This document shows, one piece after another, positions 1 to 6,412 of a stretch of 6,949 nucleotides of DNA. The notes beneath the pieces were generated by a model that was not told the origin of the DNA, made no database searches, and saw only the letters and a list, made by a program, of their open reading frames with translations. The position numbers and the translations under genes were made by a program. The DNA comes from an uncultured Actinomycetes bacterium. GTDB lineage: Bacteria > Actinomycetota > Actinomycetes > Nanopelagicales > Nanopelagicaceae. The stretch covers positions 1 to 6,949 of the forward strand of contig CAIZHC010000087.1 in the NCBI GenBank assembly GCA_903932705.1. Reading direction: 5' to 3'. Each line of letters opens with the position of its first letter. The stretch's first letter is position 1.

Positions 1-207
1 CTGAAGGTTGGGCTCTTCAGCTTTAAAAGCAACATAAAGTCGCTCATCTGACCAGAGGATGGAACTCGAGGTTTCAAACTCTGCCGGCTCCCCCGATGCC
101 ATATCGACAAAGGGTTTGCTCCACGCCGCACCTGCCCAGACCTGCTTACTCAGGTCACCATCAACTTTGAAATCAAAGTTGATTTTCCGGGCGATGTAAT
201 CAGACAT
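1..207 (-). CDS. CBM9-like (carbohydrate-binding family 9-like) protein, N-terminal 69 residues, cut by window edge
   Basis: The open frame starts at ATG 207-205 and continues in frame past base 1, so only the first 69 residues are visible. They begin [17 protein letters not shown] and contain the pattern expected at the start of a CBM9/DOMON-type beta-sandwich: VDGDLSKQVWAGAAWS (about 15-30), FVDMASGEPAEF (34-45) and ILWSDERLYVAFKA (50-63). The family binds sugars or other ligands, often inside larger enzymes. No signal peptide is visible at this N terminus, so a cytoplasmic protein is likely, which is unusual for a sugar-binding module. Its ATG shares one base with the gcvP stop codon (TGATG), with no clear Shine-Dalgarno, so translation probably depends on ribosomes finishing gcvP. 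The start codon and codons 9-25 lie in predicted stem-loops (see 139-208). The family call rests on motif memory from a fragment, and the function is unknown. Confidence 0.7.
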   Translation of the reverse strand, partial: MSDYIARKINFDFKVDGDLSKQVWAGAAWSKPFVDMASGEPAEFETSSSILWSDERLYVAFKAEEPNLQ

Positions 208-208
208 C
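139..208 (-). repeat. Three consecutive stem-loops at the gcvP/CBM9 junction
   Basis: Read along the minus-strand transcript, three inverted repeats follow one another. The first (208-193) has arms GATGT and ACATC around a 6-nt loop and holds the downstream ATG in its stem. The second (183-160) has 11-base arms ATCAACTTTGA and TCAAAGTTGAT around 2 nt, so as RNA it gives a 10-bp stem with a 4-nt loop. The third (156-139) has arms GACCTG and CAGGTC around 6 nt. Only 3 nt separate the second and third. Minus-strand transcripts have no U-run afterwards, so this is not a standard terminator. A short TTTT (183-186) follows the long arm on the plus strand only. The bases are seen directly; any role in folding, coupling or stability is inference. 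Confidence 0.6.
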
Positions 209-3059
209 AATTAATGGCGAGTTCTTCGATTGGAGTGCAAGAGCAGATCAGATTGCGATCCCCAAAGACACCATCAATACGGCCAGTAGCTGGCCAATAT
301 TTGCCTTTATGCGCCATCTCAGGATCTACGCCAAATGGATAGGCAGCAACTTCACGGGAGTACTTTCGATTCCAATCGCTTCGAAGCAAGTCGACATCTG
401 TATGCGGAGCAAAACGAAGGGGTGATTCCTCAATTGTTAATTCTCCATGTTCGATATCTGAGATTTCGGCTCGAATTGAAATCATGGCGCTAATGAAGCG
501 ATCGAGTTCACCAATATCTTCAGATTCGGTCGGTTCAATCATCAGAGTTCCTGCAACTGGGAAGCTAACCGTGGGAGCGTGGAAGCCATAGTCCATCAAC
601 CGCTTCGCAACATCATCGACTGTTGTACCTGTGCGCTTGGTTATCTCTCGCAAGTCAACAATGCACTCGTGCGCAATGTAACCGTGTTCACCTTTGTAAA
701 GAACGGGAAAATGCGGATCAAGTTTCTTTGCAATGTAATTTGCAGAGAGAATTGCAACCTCAGTCGCGCGGGTTAACCCCTCTCCCCCCATCATCTGGAT
801 GTAACTCCATGAGATAGGCAAAATTCCCGCTGATCCAAATGGTGCAGAACTCACCGGACCGGGACCGGTTGGAGAACCTACTGTTAAATCAAGTGGATGG
901 TTGGGCAGATACGGCGCCAAATGTGCACGCGAAATAACTGGACCAACGCCTGGTCCGCCACCGCCATGAGGGATGCAGAAAGTTTTATGAAGATTCAAGT
1001 GGGATACATCTGCCCCGAATTTTCCTGGTTGAGCTAAGCCAACAAGTGCATTGAGATTGGCGCCATCAACATAAACCTGTCCTCCTGCATCATGGACGAG
1101 TCCACAAATTTCCGAGATAGCTTCTTCAAAGACGCCGTGGGTAGATGGATAGGTAACCATCAAAGCTGCCAGACGATCGCCGTACTCGCCAATTTTCGCT
1201 TTCATATCATCCACTGAAACATTTCCAGCCGCGTCACATGCAACGACAACAACTTTCATTCCAGCCATTACAGCGCTGGCAGCATTGGTTCCATGAGCGC
1301 TTGAAGGGATAAGGCAGATATCTCGATCCGTAGAACCATTCGCATCTAGGTAATTGCGAATCGCAAGCAATCCCGCGAACTCTCCTTGCGAACCAGCATT
1401 TGGCTGCAAGGAAACGGCGTCGTATCCAGTAATCGCAATCAACCAATCAGAGAGCTCTTGAATCAAACGTCTAAACCCGAGGCTCTGATTTGCTGGAGCG
1501 AAAGGATGCAGCGAAGCGAATTCTGGCCAAGTAACAGGAATCATCTCCGTGGTTGCATTGAGCTTCATTGTGCAAGAGCCCAAAGGAATCATGCTGCGAT
1601 CTAGCGCTAGATCGCGGTCTGCAAGGGTGCGAATGTAGCGAAGCATCGAAGTTTCGGAGTGAAAGGAAGAGAAAATTCTATGCGCCAAGAACTTTGTATC
1701 GCGTTGCAAAGCGGAAGGCACCGTGGGCGAATCGGAATCGGCTGAGGCGCCGAAGATTTCCAACAAGTCTGCAATATCTCGCCCCGTAACAGTCTCATCA
1801 AGTGTGATGCCAACGCTCTCATCAGAGATCTTGCGGAGATTGATTCCACGAGAAATAGCTTTCTTTTGAATCTCATCTGCATTGAGTTGTGAAATGACGA
1901 AGGTATCAAATACTTCACCCTGACCAACTTTTAAACCTGCCTTAGCAAGTGAGGCACGGAGGTCATGAGTGTACTTCCGAACTCGAGAGGCTATAGCGGT
2001 CAAACCCTCTGGTCCATGCCACATCGCATAGAAACCTGACATAACCGCAAGAAGTACTTGTGCAGTACAAATATTTGACGTTGCTTTGTCGCGGCGAATA
2101 TGTTGTTCGCGAGTTTGCAATGCAAGGCGATAAGCAGGATTACCGTGCACATCTACGCTCTGTCCAACAAGACGTCCAGGTATTGATCGTTCTAAACCTT
2201 GACGTACTGCCATGAAGCCTGCGTGTGGTCCACCGAATCCCATGGGAACTCCAAAACGTTGCGCAGAGCCAATTGCTACATCGGCCTGGTACTCCCCCGG
2301 TGATTTGTAGAGAGTCAATGCAAGTAAATCGCAAGCAACAATTGCAATCGCTCCAATTTTATGAATTAGAGCAATTGAATCTTCCAAATTAAAAACATCA
2401 CCATAAGTAGATGAATGAGCAAGAATCGCTCCGAAAATCGCACCTTCGCTCTCCGGCAAAGTATTTGCACTTCCTTCAATGATGGCAATCTTGAGCGGCT
2501 TAGCGCGCGTGTGAATGACAGCTTTAACGTGAGGATGCAGGTGTGCGTCAATGAAGAAAGCCGCATCATCGTTTCCAGACCAAACACGTCTGGCAAGCGT
2601 CATCGCCTCTGCTGCTGCGGTCGCTTCATCCAACATAGATGCATTAGCAATCGGTAATCCCGTCAAATCTCCAACGACTGTTTGGAATGCAAATATTGCC
2701 TCAAGGCGACCTTGGCTGATCTCAGGTTGATATGGGGTGTATGCGGTGTACCAGGCGGGATTTTCCAAAATATTTCTCAGGACTACTGGAGGTGTGATGG
2801 TTCCGTAATAACCGGTACCGATGTAGGAACGAAAAACTTTATTCTCTGCGGCATAACCCTTTAGCTTTTCAATCGCCGCTACTTCGGAGATGGCATCTGG
2901 CAACAGATCAGCCAACTTTTCACGCATCGCAATATTCTCCGGAACTACCTTGCTAATCAACTCATTAAGCGAACTTTCACCAAGCTCTGAGAGCATCTGA
3001 TCAACATCTTTTTGATCTGGTCCAATGTGGCGATCGACAAAGTTCTCGCGGACTGACAC
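207..3059 (-). CDS. gcvP: Glycine dehydrogenase (aminomethyl-transferring), P protein of the glycine cleavage system
   Basis: GcvP is the pyridoxal-phosphate enzyme that decarboxylates glycine and passes the aminomethyl group to the lipoyl arm of GcvH, in the cytoplasm. At 950 residues it is the full-length single-chain form, with two homologous halves (about 1-440 and 455-950) rather than split GcvPA/GcvPB. Visible marks are FVDRHIGP near 7-14, [14 protein letters not shown] at 107-120, [10 protein letters not shown] in the N-terminal half, [12 protein letters not shown] from 490, and the PLP site [18 protein letters not shown] with the Schiff-base lysine at K692. The start is GTG 3059-3057, preceded by a strong AGGGGG ribosome site; the protein start [14 protein letters not shown] fits the family. 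It lies 49 nt after the second MerR gene, and its TGA overlaps the ATG of the CBM9-like gene. I see no frameshift or missing active-site residue. Its partner gcvH is 2.4 kb upstream, separated by regulatory genes. Confidence 0.98.
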   Translation of the reverse strand: MSVRENFVDRHIGPDQKDVDQMLSELGESSLNELISKVVPENIAMREKLADLLPDAISEVAAIEKLKGYAAENKVFRSYIGTGYYGTITPPVVLRNILENPAWYTAYTPYQPEISQGRLEAIFAFQTVVGDLTGLPIANASMLDEATAAAEAMTLARRVWSGNDDAAFFIDAHLHPHVKAVIHTRAKPLKIAIIEGSANTLPESEGAIFGAILAHSSTYGDVFNLEDSIALIHKIGAIAIVACDLLALTLYKSPGEYQADVAIGSAQRFGVPMGFGGPHAGFMAVRQGLERSIPGRLVGQSVDVHGNPAYRLALQTREQHIRRDKATSNICTAQVLLAVMSGFYAMWHGPEGLTAIASRVRKYTHDLRASLAKAGLKVGQGEVFDTFVISQLNADEIQKKAISRGINLRKISDESVGITLDETVTGRDIADLLEIFGASADSDSPTVPSALQRDTKFLAHRIFSSFHSETSMLRYIRTLADRDLALDRSMIPLGSCTMKLNATTEMIPVTWPEFASLHPFAPANQSLGFRRLIQELSDWLIAITGYDAVSLQPNAGSQGEFAGLLAIRNYLDANGSTDRDICLIPSSAHGTNAASAVMAGMKVVVVACDAAGNVSVDDMKAKIGEYGDRLAALMVTYPSTHGVFEEAISEICGLVHDAGGQVYVDGANLNALVGLAQPGKFGADVSHLNLHKTFCIPHGGGGPGVGPVISRAHLAPYLPNHPLDLTVGSPTGPGPVSSAPFGSAGILPISWSYIQMMGGEGLTRATEVAILSANYIAKKLDPHFPVLYKGEHGYIAHECIVDLREITKRTGTTVDDVAKRLMDYGFHAPTVSFPVAGTLMIEPTESEDIGELDRFISAMISIRAEISDIEHGELTIEESPLRFAPHTDVDLLRSDWNRKYSREVAAYPFGVDPEMAHKGKYWPATGRIDGVFGDRNLICSCTPIEELAIN
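1596..1615. repeat. Perfect 20-bp palindrome inside gcvP
   Basis: The half-site GCGATCTAGC (1596-1605) is followed directly by its exact reverse complement GCTAGATCGC (1606-1615). It encodes residues R482-R488 of GcvP, within the symmetric peptide DRDLALDR just before MIPLGSC. The protein sequence itself favours symmetry, but the synonymous choices also match exactly. It could be chance, a protein-binding dyad or an mRNA hairpin. Confidence 0.5.
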
Positions 3060-3063
3060 GTAA

Positions 3064-3095
3064 TCCCCCTAAAGCGTAAATACATCCCTAGGGGA
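3064..3095 (-). promoter_or_regulatory. gcvP ribosome binding site with a possible sequestering hairpin
   Basis: The 49-nt gap before gcvP carries the ribosome site TAGGGGGA (3071-3064), about 4 nt before the GTG start. Upstream on the same strand, TCCCCTA (3095-3089) can pair with it, with one bulged G and a loop of 17 nt. The upstream arm also overlaps a local CCCTAGGG palindrome (3086-3093). If the stem forms, it would hide the ribosome site and lower gcvP translation. The gap is far too short for a glycine riboswitch. The ribosome site is firm; the hairpin as a control element is inference. Confidence 0.45.
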
Positions 3096-3108
3096 AGGAT
3101 AAAGAGTT

Positions 3109-3612
3109 TTAGGCGCCTTTGCGCTTTCTGCGTTGAGCTAACTCATCATTCGTGGATGTGATAATCGACCCATCTTCTGGCGATTCACCTTGAAGAGTGG
3201 CCAATGAACCTTCAACCTCAGTCCAAACCTTGTTGATTGCTATTCCAAATACCCCTTGACCGCCTTGAAGTAAGTCAATGATCTCATCGGGACTTGCACA
3301 CTCATAGATTGAGACGCCATCGCTCATCAGAGTCATGCTCTCCAGATCTGCTACTCCCCTTTTACGAAGATGTTCAACTGCGGTGCGAATATTTTGCAGC
3401 GAGACCCCAGTATCGAGCAAGCGTTTAACGATCTTCAAAACGAGAATATCTCTAAAGCTATAAAGGCGCTGTGAACCAGAACCGGTCGCGCTTTTAATTG
3501 TAGGAAGAACTAATTCTGTACGCGCCCAATAATCGAGTTGACGGTATGTGATTCCAGCAGCAACACATGCCGTAGCTCCGCGATAACCTACTTCTGAGGT
3601 TGCCTCACTCAT
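3109..3612 (-). CDS. MerR-family transcriptional regulator, Rv1830 (ResR/McdR)-like
   Basis: This is a DNA-binding regulator of the MerR superfamily, 167 residues from ATG 3612. From the start, GYRGATACVAAGITYRQLDYWART (about 9-32) forms the helix-turn-helix, and SATGSGSQRLYSFRDILVLKIVKRLLDTG (about 41-69) the wing and following helices. The block LMSDGVSIYECASPDEIIDLLQGGQGVFGIA (95-125) is typical of the actinobacterial Rv1830 group, and the tail DELAQRRKRK is basic. Rv1830, as I recall, affects whiB2 and cell division in mycobacteria. A longer frame begins at GTG 3660 and adds 16 residues. I prefer ATG 3612 because the extension does not resemble the family and uses rare-looking AGA and ATA codons, though the ribosome site there is weak. 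The GTG could be a leaderless start (see 3661-3695). No metal-binding cysteines of the classic MerR kind are evident. Confidence 0.9.
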   Translation of the reverse strand: MSEATSEVGYRGATACVAAGITYRQLDYWARTELVLPTIKSATGSGSQRLYSFRDILVLKIVKRLLDTGVSLQNIRTAVEHLRKRGVADLESMTLMSDGVSIYECASPDEIIDLLQGGQGVFGIAINKVWTEVEGSLATLQGESPEDGSIITSTNDELAQRRKRKGA

Positions 3613-3660
3613 CGCTATCTCTATTCTTAACGCTTCGGGGAAGGCCGAGGGGATCGGCAC

Positions 3661-3695
3661 CTGATAAGAGTAGAACTCCGACTCTCAGAAATCAC
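3661..3695 (-). promoter_or_regulatory. Possible promoter and inverted repeat upstream of the second MerR gene
   Basis: The 126-nt gap after the DUF151 gene holds a possible -10 box TACTCT (3672-3667), with a poor -35 GTGATT (3695-3690) at 17-bp spacing. The -10 is exactly 6 nt before GTG 3660, the geometry of a leaderless actinobacterial start. An inverted repeat on the plus strand, AGAGT (3667-3671) and ACTCT (3681-3685), overlaps the -10, and a third ACTCT lies at 3694-3698. This is where a self-binding repressor would sit. It is a weak pattern-based call. Confidence 0.3.
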
Positions 3696-3738
3696 TCTGC
3701 GACACGAGAAACTTTAAACCTTTACTTGAGGCTTAGCT

Positions 3739-4206
3739 CTATGAAGCGAAATCGTCGGGGTTAATCTGATCCAAGAACTCTCGAAACTTCTCGACCTCAT
3801 CCTCAGATTGATCCGGAATCTCGATCCCAGCCTTCTCAAATAGGGATTCTGAGGCTGTAATGGCCGCTCCAGCACGCAGAGCCAGGGCGAGGGCATCACT
3901 AGGTCTCGCGGAGATGGTGACTCCCCCGGTTAAGTGCAACTCCGCGAAGAAGACCCCATCTACCAAATCCGTGATCTCAACCCGCAACACCTCTGAGTGC
4001 AAAATTTGGAGAACTGATGTGAAGAGATCATGGGTAAGTGGTCGACTTGGGATTACGCCTTGCTGGGCGAAGGCAATCGCAGAAGCTTCAACAGCGCCAA
4101 CCCAAATTGGGAGATATCTAACTCCCTCAATCTCCTTAAGCAAGACAATCGGTTGGTTTGATGGCATCTCAATTCGGACACCGACTACTTCAACAGGCAC
4201 ACCCAC
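3739..4206 (-). CDS. Bifunctional nuclease (BFN/DUF151) domain protein, Rv1829-like
   Basis: A 155-residue single-domain protein. VEVVGVRIEMPSNQPIVLLKE opens the domain (about 5-25). It is followed by YLPIWVGAVEASAIAFAQQG (31-50), RPLTHDL (55-61), ISARPSDALALALR (98-111) and an acidic tail DEVEKFREFLDQINPDDF. These match the DUF151/BFN family; plant members have reported nuclease activity, but the role in actinobacteria is not established. The frame starts at GTG 4206, 8 nt after the ftsR stop. I see no good ribosome site there, so translation is likely coupled to ftsR. A second in-frame GTG lies two codons downstream at 4200. It keeps the same position between the two MerR genes as in mycobacteria. 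No signal peptide or membrane segment is seen. Confidence 0.93.
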   Translation of the reverse strand: MGVPVEVVGVRIEMPSNQPIVLLKEIEGVRYLPIWVGAVEASAIAFAQQGVIPSRPLTHDLFTSVLQILHSEVLRVEITDLVDGVFFAELHLTGGVTISARPSDALALALRAGAAITASESLFEKAGIEIPDQSEDEVEKFREFLDQINPDDFAS

Positions 4207-4214
4207 GATGGTCG

Positions 4215-4928
4215 CTACTTAGCGCGATGTAAACCGGCGCGGACTAATGCAGCGTGCAGCTTTACCGAAAGTGAGGCCAATTCGTTAGCAACCTCTTCCG
4301 CGCGAGCCTTAGCATCAGAACTTTTTTGGCGCAGGATAGGAGTAATGACCTGTTCAACAAGACCAATTTCACGGTCCGCAGCCGACTTAAATGAACGTAA
4401 ATGACGGGCTTCGATTCCAAAAGCAGCGATGGAAGCAATAGTGCGAGCCACGGCTAAGGCATCAGCGTCGTAATAGCGACCACGAATCGAGATCAATCCG
4501 AAAGATTCAACTTCTGTAAGTTGCTCCTCGCTCAAACCAGAGGATTCCAAAAGCTCCGTACGAGAAAGTCGAAGCTCGCTCTCCCCAGCGAAATGAGCCG
4601 GAGCAAATTCCCCGTCAACTGTGGCAAGTCGTGGAGTTGGTGCGCCACCTGGCAACGCGGAAGGTTCAAGTCCGCGATCTAGGGCATCAAGGTTCTCTTT
4701 AATGACTCTCAATGGAAGGTACTGATCGCGCTGAGCGGTGAGGACGTAGCGCAGACGCTCTAGGTCAACTCCCGTAAATTTACGATATCCCGAAGGCGTT
4801 CTCTGCGGTTCGATTAATCCCTCTGACTCGAGGAAGCGAATCTTTGAGATGGTGATATCCGGAAAATCGCCACGCAATTTACCTAAAACTTCTCCAATGC
4901 TTAAGTACGCGCGTGCTGGAACCGCCAT
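4215..4928 (-). CDS. ftsR: MerR-family transcriptional regulator FtsR (Rv1828-like)
   Basis: A 237-residue DNA-binding regulator. The N-terminal winged helix-turn-helix is clear: YLSIGEVLGKLRGDFPDITI (8-27), then SKIRFLESEGLIEPQR (28-43) and the wing TPSGYRKF (44-51). A helical linker follows (about 53-88). After a proline- and glycine-rich hinge (89-103) comes a second domain, LSRTELLESSGLSEEQLTEVESFGLI (121-146) to about 200, and a helical tail (200-235) with regularly spaced leucines and alanines, suited to dimer formation. The group includes Rv1828 and corynebacterial FtsR, reported as an activator of ftsZ. The ATG 4928-4926 overlaps the FHA stop codon by one base (TGATG), with a ribosome site GGGGAGGG inside the FHA gene, so the two are made together. 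The target here is inferred from relatives only. Confidence 0.93.
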   Translation of the reverse strand: MAVPARAYLSIGEVLGKLRGDFPDITISKIRFLESEGLIEPQRTPSGYRKFTGVDLERLRYVLTAQRDQYLPLRVIKENLDALDRGLEPSALPGGAPTPRLATVDGEFAPAHFAGESELRLSRTELLESSGLSEEQLTEVESFGLISIRGRYYDADALAVARTIASIAAFGIEARHLRSFKSAADREIGLVEQVITPILRQKSSDAKARAEEVANELASLSVKLHAALVRAGLHRAK

Positions 4929-5389
4929 CAGTTTGCCCTCCCCTTAAAGTATGTCAATCTAAATTTTCCAATCTGAATTTCATCGCCAACAGCAAGATTT
5001 GAATCAGCGATTTGATGCGCGTTGAGATAACTTCCATTCAAACTTCCGCAATCGTGAACAGCGAAGTCACCTGATGCAGATCTAGAAATCTTTGCATGCA
5101 CTCGCGAGACTGTTACATCATCTAAAAAGATATCGCTCTTAGGATCGCGTCCAATTGAAGTTTCATCGGAATCGATGAGGAAACGTGAGCCTCGATTTGG
5201 TCCAGCTATGACAATCAGCATCGCAGAATTCTTGGGAAGTTGGCTCACGATCTCTCGCTCTTCACTTGAGAGAAAAGTGTAAATCTCTTCAAGGGGTCGC
5301 GGCTTGGGTACAGAGCGAAGCGCAGAAAGATGAATCGTCGAAGTGAGATCGCGTTCAGTTGGATCTTTGGGGGCTTGTGAATCGTTCAT
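4928..5389 (-). CDS. garA: FHA-domain phospho-switch protein, GarA/OdhI-like
   Basis: A 153-residue cytoplasmic protein with one forkhead-associated domain, which binds phosphothreonine. Counting from ATG 5389, the FHA domain spans about 58-148. It shows SIGRDPKSDIFLDDVTVSRVHAKI with G80, R81, S95, R96 and H98, then CGSLNGSYLN with S116, N118 and G119, all expected ligand-site residues. In mycobacteria GarA binds 2-oxoglutarate dehydrogenase and glutamate enzymes, and is switched off when kinases phosphorylate its ETTSVF motif and the FHA domain folds onto it. Here the equivalent position is probably LTSTIHL (15-21), so the switch may be kept with a changed motif. ATG 5389 is preferred over an in-frame TTG at 5425 because AGGAGGGGG lies just upstream and would be the ribosome site. 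It is the first gene after an 83-nt gap and is coupled to ftsR. Confidence 0.9.
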   Translation of the reverse strand: MNDSQAPKDPTERDLTSTIHLSALRSVPKPRPLEEIYTFLSSEEREIVSQLPKNSAMLIVIAGPNRGSRFLIDSDETSIGRDPKSDIFLDDVTVSRVHAKISRSASGDFAVHDCGSLNGSYLNAHQIADSNLAVGDEIQIGKFRLTYFKGRAN

Positions 5390-5426
5390 CTCTCCCCCTC
5401 CTCTACGACTGAGATTAACCCTCAAT

Positions 5427-5443
5427 CTCTATCTTGACTAGAG
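5427..5443. repeat. Inverted repeat over the predicted garA transcription start
   Basis: CTCTA (5427-5431) and TAGAG (5439-5443) are exact inverted arms with a 7-nt spacer. They lie directly downstream of the candidate -10 box, where a dimeric regulator would block or bend the promoter. Autoregulation by the MerR protein encoded by the next gene is possible. Five-base arms are short enough to arise by chance. Confidence 0.3.
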
Positions 5444-5447
5444 GCTG

Positions 5448-5476
5448 ACACTATTGATGAGGGATGGAAAAATCAA
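5448..5476 (-). promoter_or_regulatory. Candidate promoter for garA-ftsR-DUF151
   Basis: On the minus strand, TTGATT (5476-5471) and TAGTGT (5453-5448) are 17 bp apart, an acceptable sigma-70-like pair with transcription starting near 5441. It sits at the end of gcvH and in the only gap of useful size upstream of garA. Matches to consensus are partial (four of six and three of six), so this is a candidate only. Confidence 0.35.
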
Positions 5477-5850
5477 GCCGTCAAAGTTATGTATTCTGTG
5501 CTAGAGAGTAAGTCTGTAGCACTCTCCGTCACAGAAATTTCAGCAATCCAACCAGCGGTATATGGATCTTGGTTAATCAATTCAGGGGTTGCATCTAGAG
5601 CGGAGTTGACGGCGGTAATAGTTCCGGTCAAAGGAGAATAGATTTCAGAGACCGACTTAGTTGATTCAACCTCACCGCAAACTTCACCCGCTCGAACGCT
5701 CTGTCCAACCTTTGGCAGCTGAATATAAACAATGTCTCCAAGGGCGCCTTGTGCAAAATCAGTAATTCCGATTTGAAAGGTTCCATTTTCACTTTCACGA
5801 ATCCATTCATGCTCTTTTGTGTATTGCAATTCTGCAGGAACGTTAGACAT
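5473..5850 (-). CDS. gcvH: Glycine cleavage system H protein
   Basis: GcvH is the small lipoyl carrier of the glycine cleavage system, shuttling the aminomethyl group from GcvP to GcvT and electrons to dihydrolipoamide dehydrogenase. The 125-residue length is normal. It opens with the family signature YTKEHEWI (10-17), continues with IGITDFAQGALGDIVYIQLPKVG (27-49), and has the lipoylation site GEVESTKSVSEI with the modified lysine at K65. The block SPLTGTITAVNSAL and the NQDPYTAGWI segment complete the fold. The ATG at 5850 overlaps the end of the phosphatidyltransferase gene by 8 nt, with a GGGAG ribosome site inside that gene, so the two are co-translated. It needs lipoylation enzymes, GcvT and the lipoamide dehydrogenase, none of which lie in the window. 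Confidence 0.98.
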   Translation of the reverse strand: MSNVPAELQYTKEHEWIRESENGTFQIGITDFAQGALGDIVYIQLPKVGQSVRAGEVCGEVESTKSVSEIYSPLTGTITAVNSALDATPELINQDPYTAGWIAEISVTESATDLLSSTEYITLTA

Positions 5851-6412
5851 GGATTCTCCCTTTATAACTCAGTGCTATTTTTGAATAATCAACCGCTGCT
5901 AGAAGGTACAACCCTATCCCCCAGATGGCAAACCCCCAACCGAAAGAGTGCGCAAATGTCCCCCACGAACTTTTGCTACTCAAGAGGAGGAATGGAAATG
6001 CATATAGAAGATTAAATGTTGCCGCTTTCCCTAAGAAGGTAACGACGAAAACTTGACCACTCTTCTTCCTGTAAAAGGACAAGAGAAAGAGCATGTAGAT
6101 ATCGCGAGCGGCCAATATTCCGACCATCCACCAAGGGATGTAATGCTTGAGAGCCAGACCAATAACGGTGGCCGCAATATAGAGACGGTCAATCGTTGGA
6201 TCCATGGCTGCTCCAAGTTTTGACTCTTGGTGCAACCAACGGGCAACCTTGCCATCGAAGTAATCGGTCCACGCTCCAATCGCCAGGACGAGATAACTCC
6301 ATCCTTTGAGATTTTCGCCGAGTAAAAGCCATAAAAATAGTGGGACACCGAGCGCGCGGATCAAGGTCAAGAAATTAGGAATTGTTAAAACTTCCTTCTT
6401 GGAGAGCGCCAT
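5843..6412 (-). CDS. CDP-alcohol phosphatidyltransferase family protein (PgsA/cardiolipin synthase type)
   Basis: An integral membrane enzyme of 189 residues that joins a CDP-diacylglycerol phosphatidyl group to an alcohol during phospholipid synthesis. The catalytic signature is complete: D50, D53, G54, A57, R58, G67, D71 and D75, spaced as D-x2-D-G-x2-A-R-x8-G-x3-D-x3-D. About six hydrophobic segments are visible, roughly 12-31, 37-50, 76-91, 92-112, 122-144 and 156-175. TIPNFLTLIRA near the start and FLGKAATFNLLYAFP (126-140) are typical of the PgsA-like subgroup. The acceptor cannot be fixed from sequence alone: glycerol-3-phosphate, phosphatidylglycerol or another alcohol is possible. 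Mycobacterial pgsA2 sits near gcvH, which suggests the same orthologue group. The ATG directly follows the der stop codon with no gap, and the 3' end overlaps gcvH, so it is part of one transcript. Confidence 0.92.
   Translation of the reverse strand: MALSKKEVLTIPNFLTLIRALGVPLFLWLLLGENLKGWSYLVLAIGAWTDYFDGKVARWLHQESKLGAAMDPTIDRLYIAATVIGLALKHYIPWWMVGILAARDIYMLFLLSFYRKKSGQVFVVTFLGKAATFNLLYAFPFLLLSSKSSWGTFAHSFGWGFAIWGIGLYLLAAVDYSKIALSYKGRIHV

Noticed and set aside
160..186. Intrinsic terminator for the gcvP transcript
   Set aside because: The stem is AT-rich and minus-strand RNA continues with GGTGACC, not a U-run. The short T-run is on the plus-strand side, where no gene reads toward it.
281..295. 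Inverted repeat GGCCAG-TAG-CTGGCC near the gcvP 3' end
   Set aside because: Six-base arms with a short spacer are common by chance, and it encodes the conserved YWPATGRID segment.
1338..1361. Inverted repeat ATTCGCA with 10-nt spacer in gcvP
   Set aside because: Seven-base arms with spacers up to 10 nt are expected several times in this length; nothing else supports it.
1607..1927. 106-codon minus-strand frame inside gcvP
   Set aside because: It is an out-of-frame reading of conserved gcvP sequence, with no family resemblance of its own.
3060..3108. Glycine riboswitch upstream of gcvP
   Set aside because: The gap is 49 nt, too short for even one glycine aptamer, and no aptamer-like pairing is visible.
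3860..4222. 120-codon open frame on the plus strand opposite the DUF151 gene
   Set aside because: It lies antisense to a clearly conserved gene, its peptide is low in recognisable structure, and it has no ribosome site or family resemblance. It is a shadow of the opposite strand.
4773..4784. 12-bp palindrome CGTAAATTTACG in ftsR
   Set aside because: Perfect palindromes of this length are expected about once or twice by chance in 7 kb, and it lies in conserved wing-coding sequence.
5390..5425. TTG start giving a 12-residue longer FHA protein
   Set aside because: The extra peptide contains RRGGGE, which is simply the translated ribosome binding site of the ATG at 5389.
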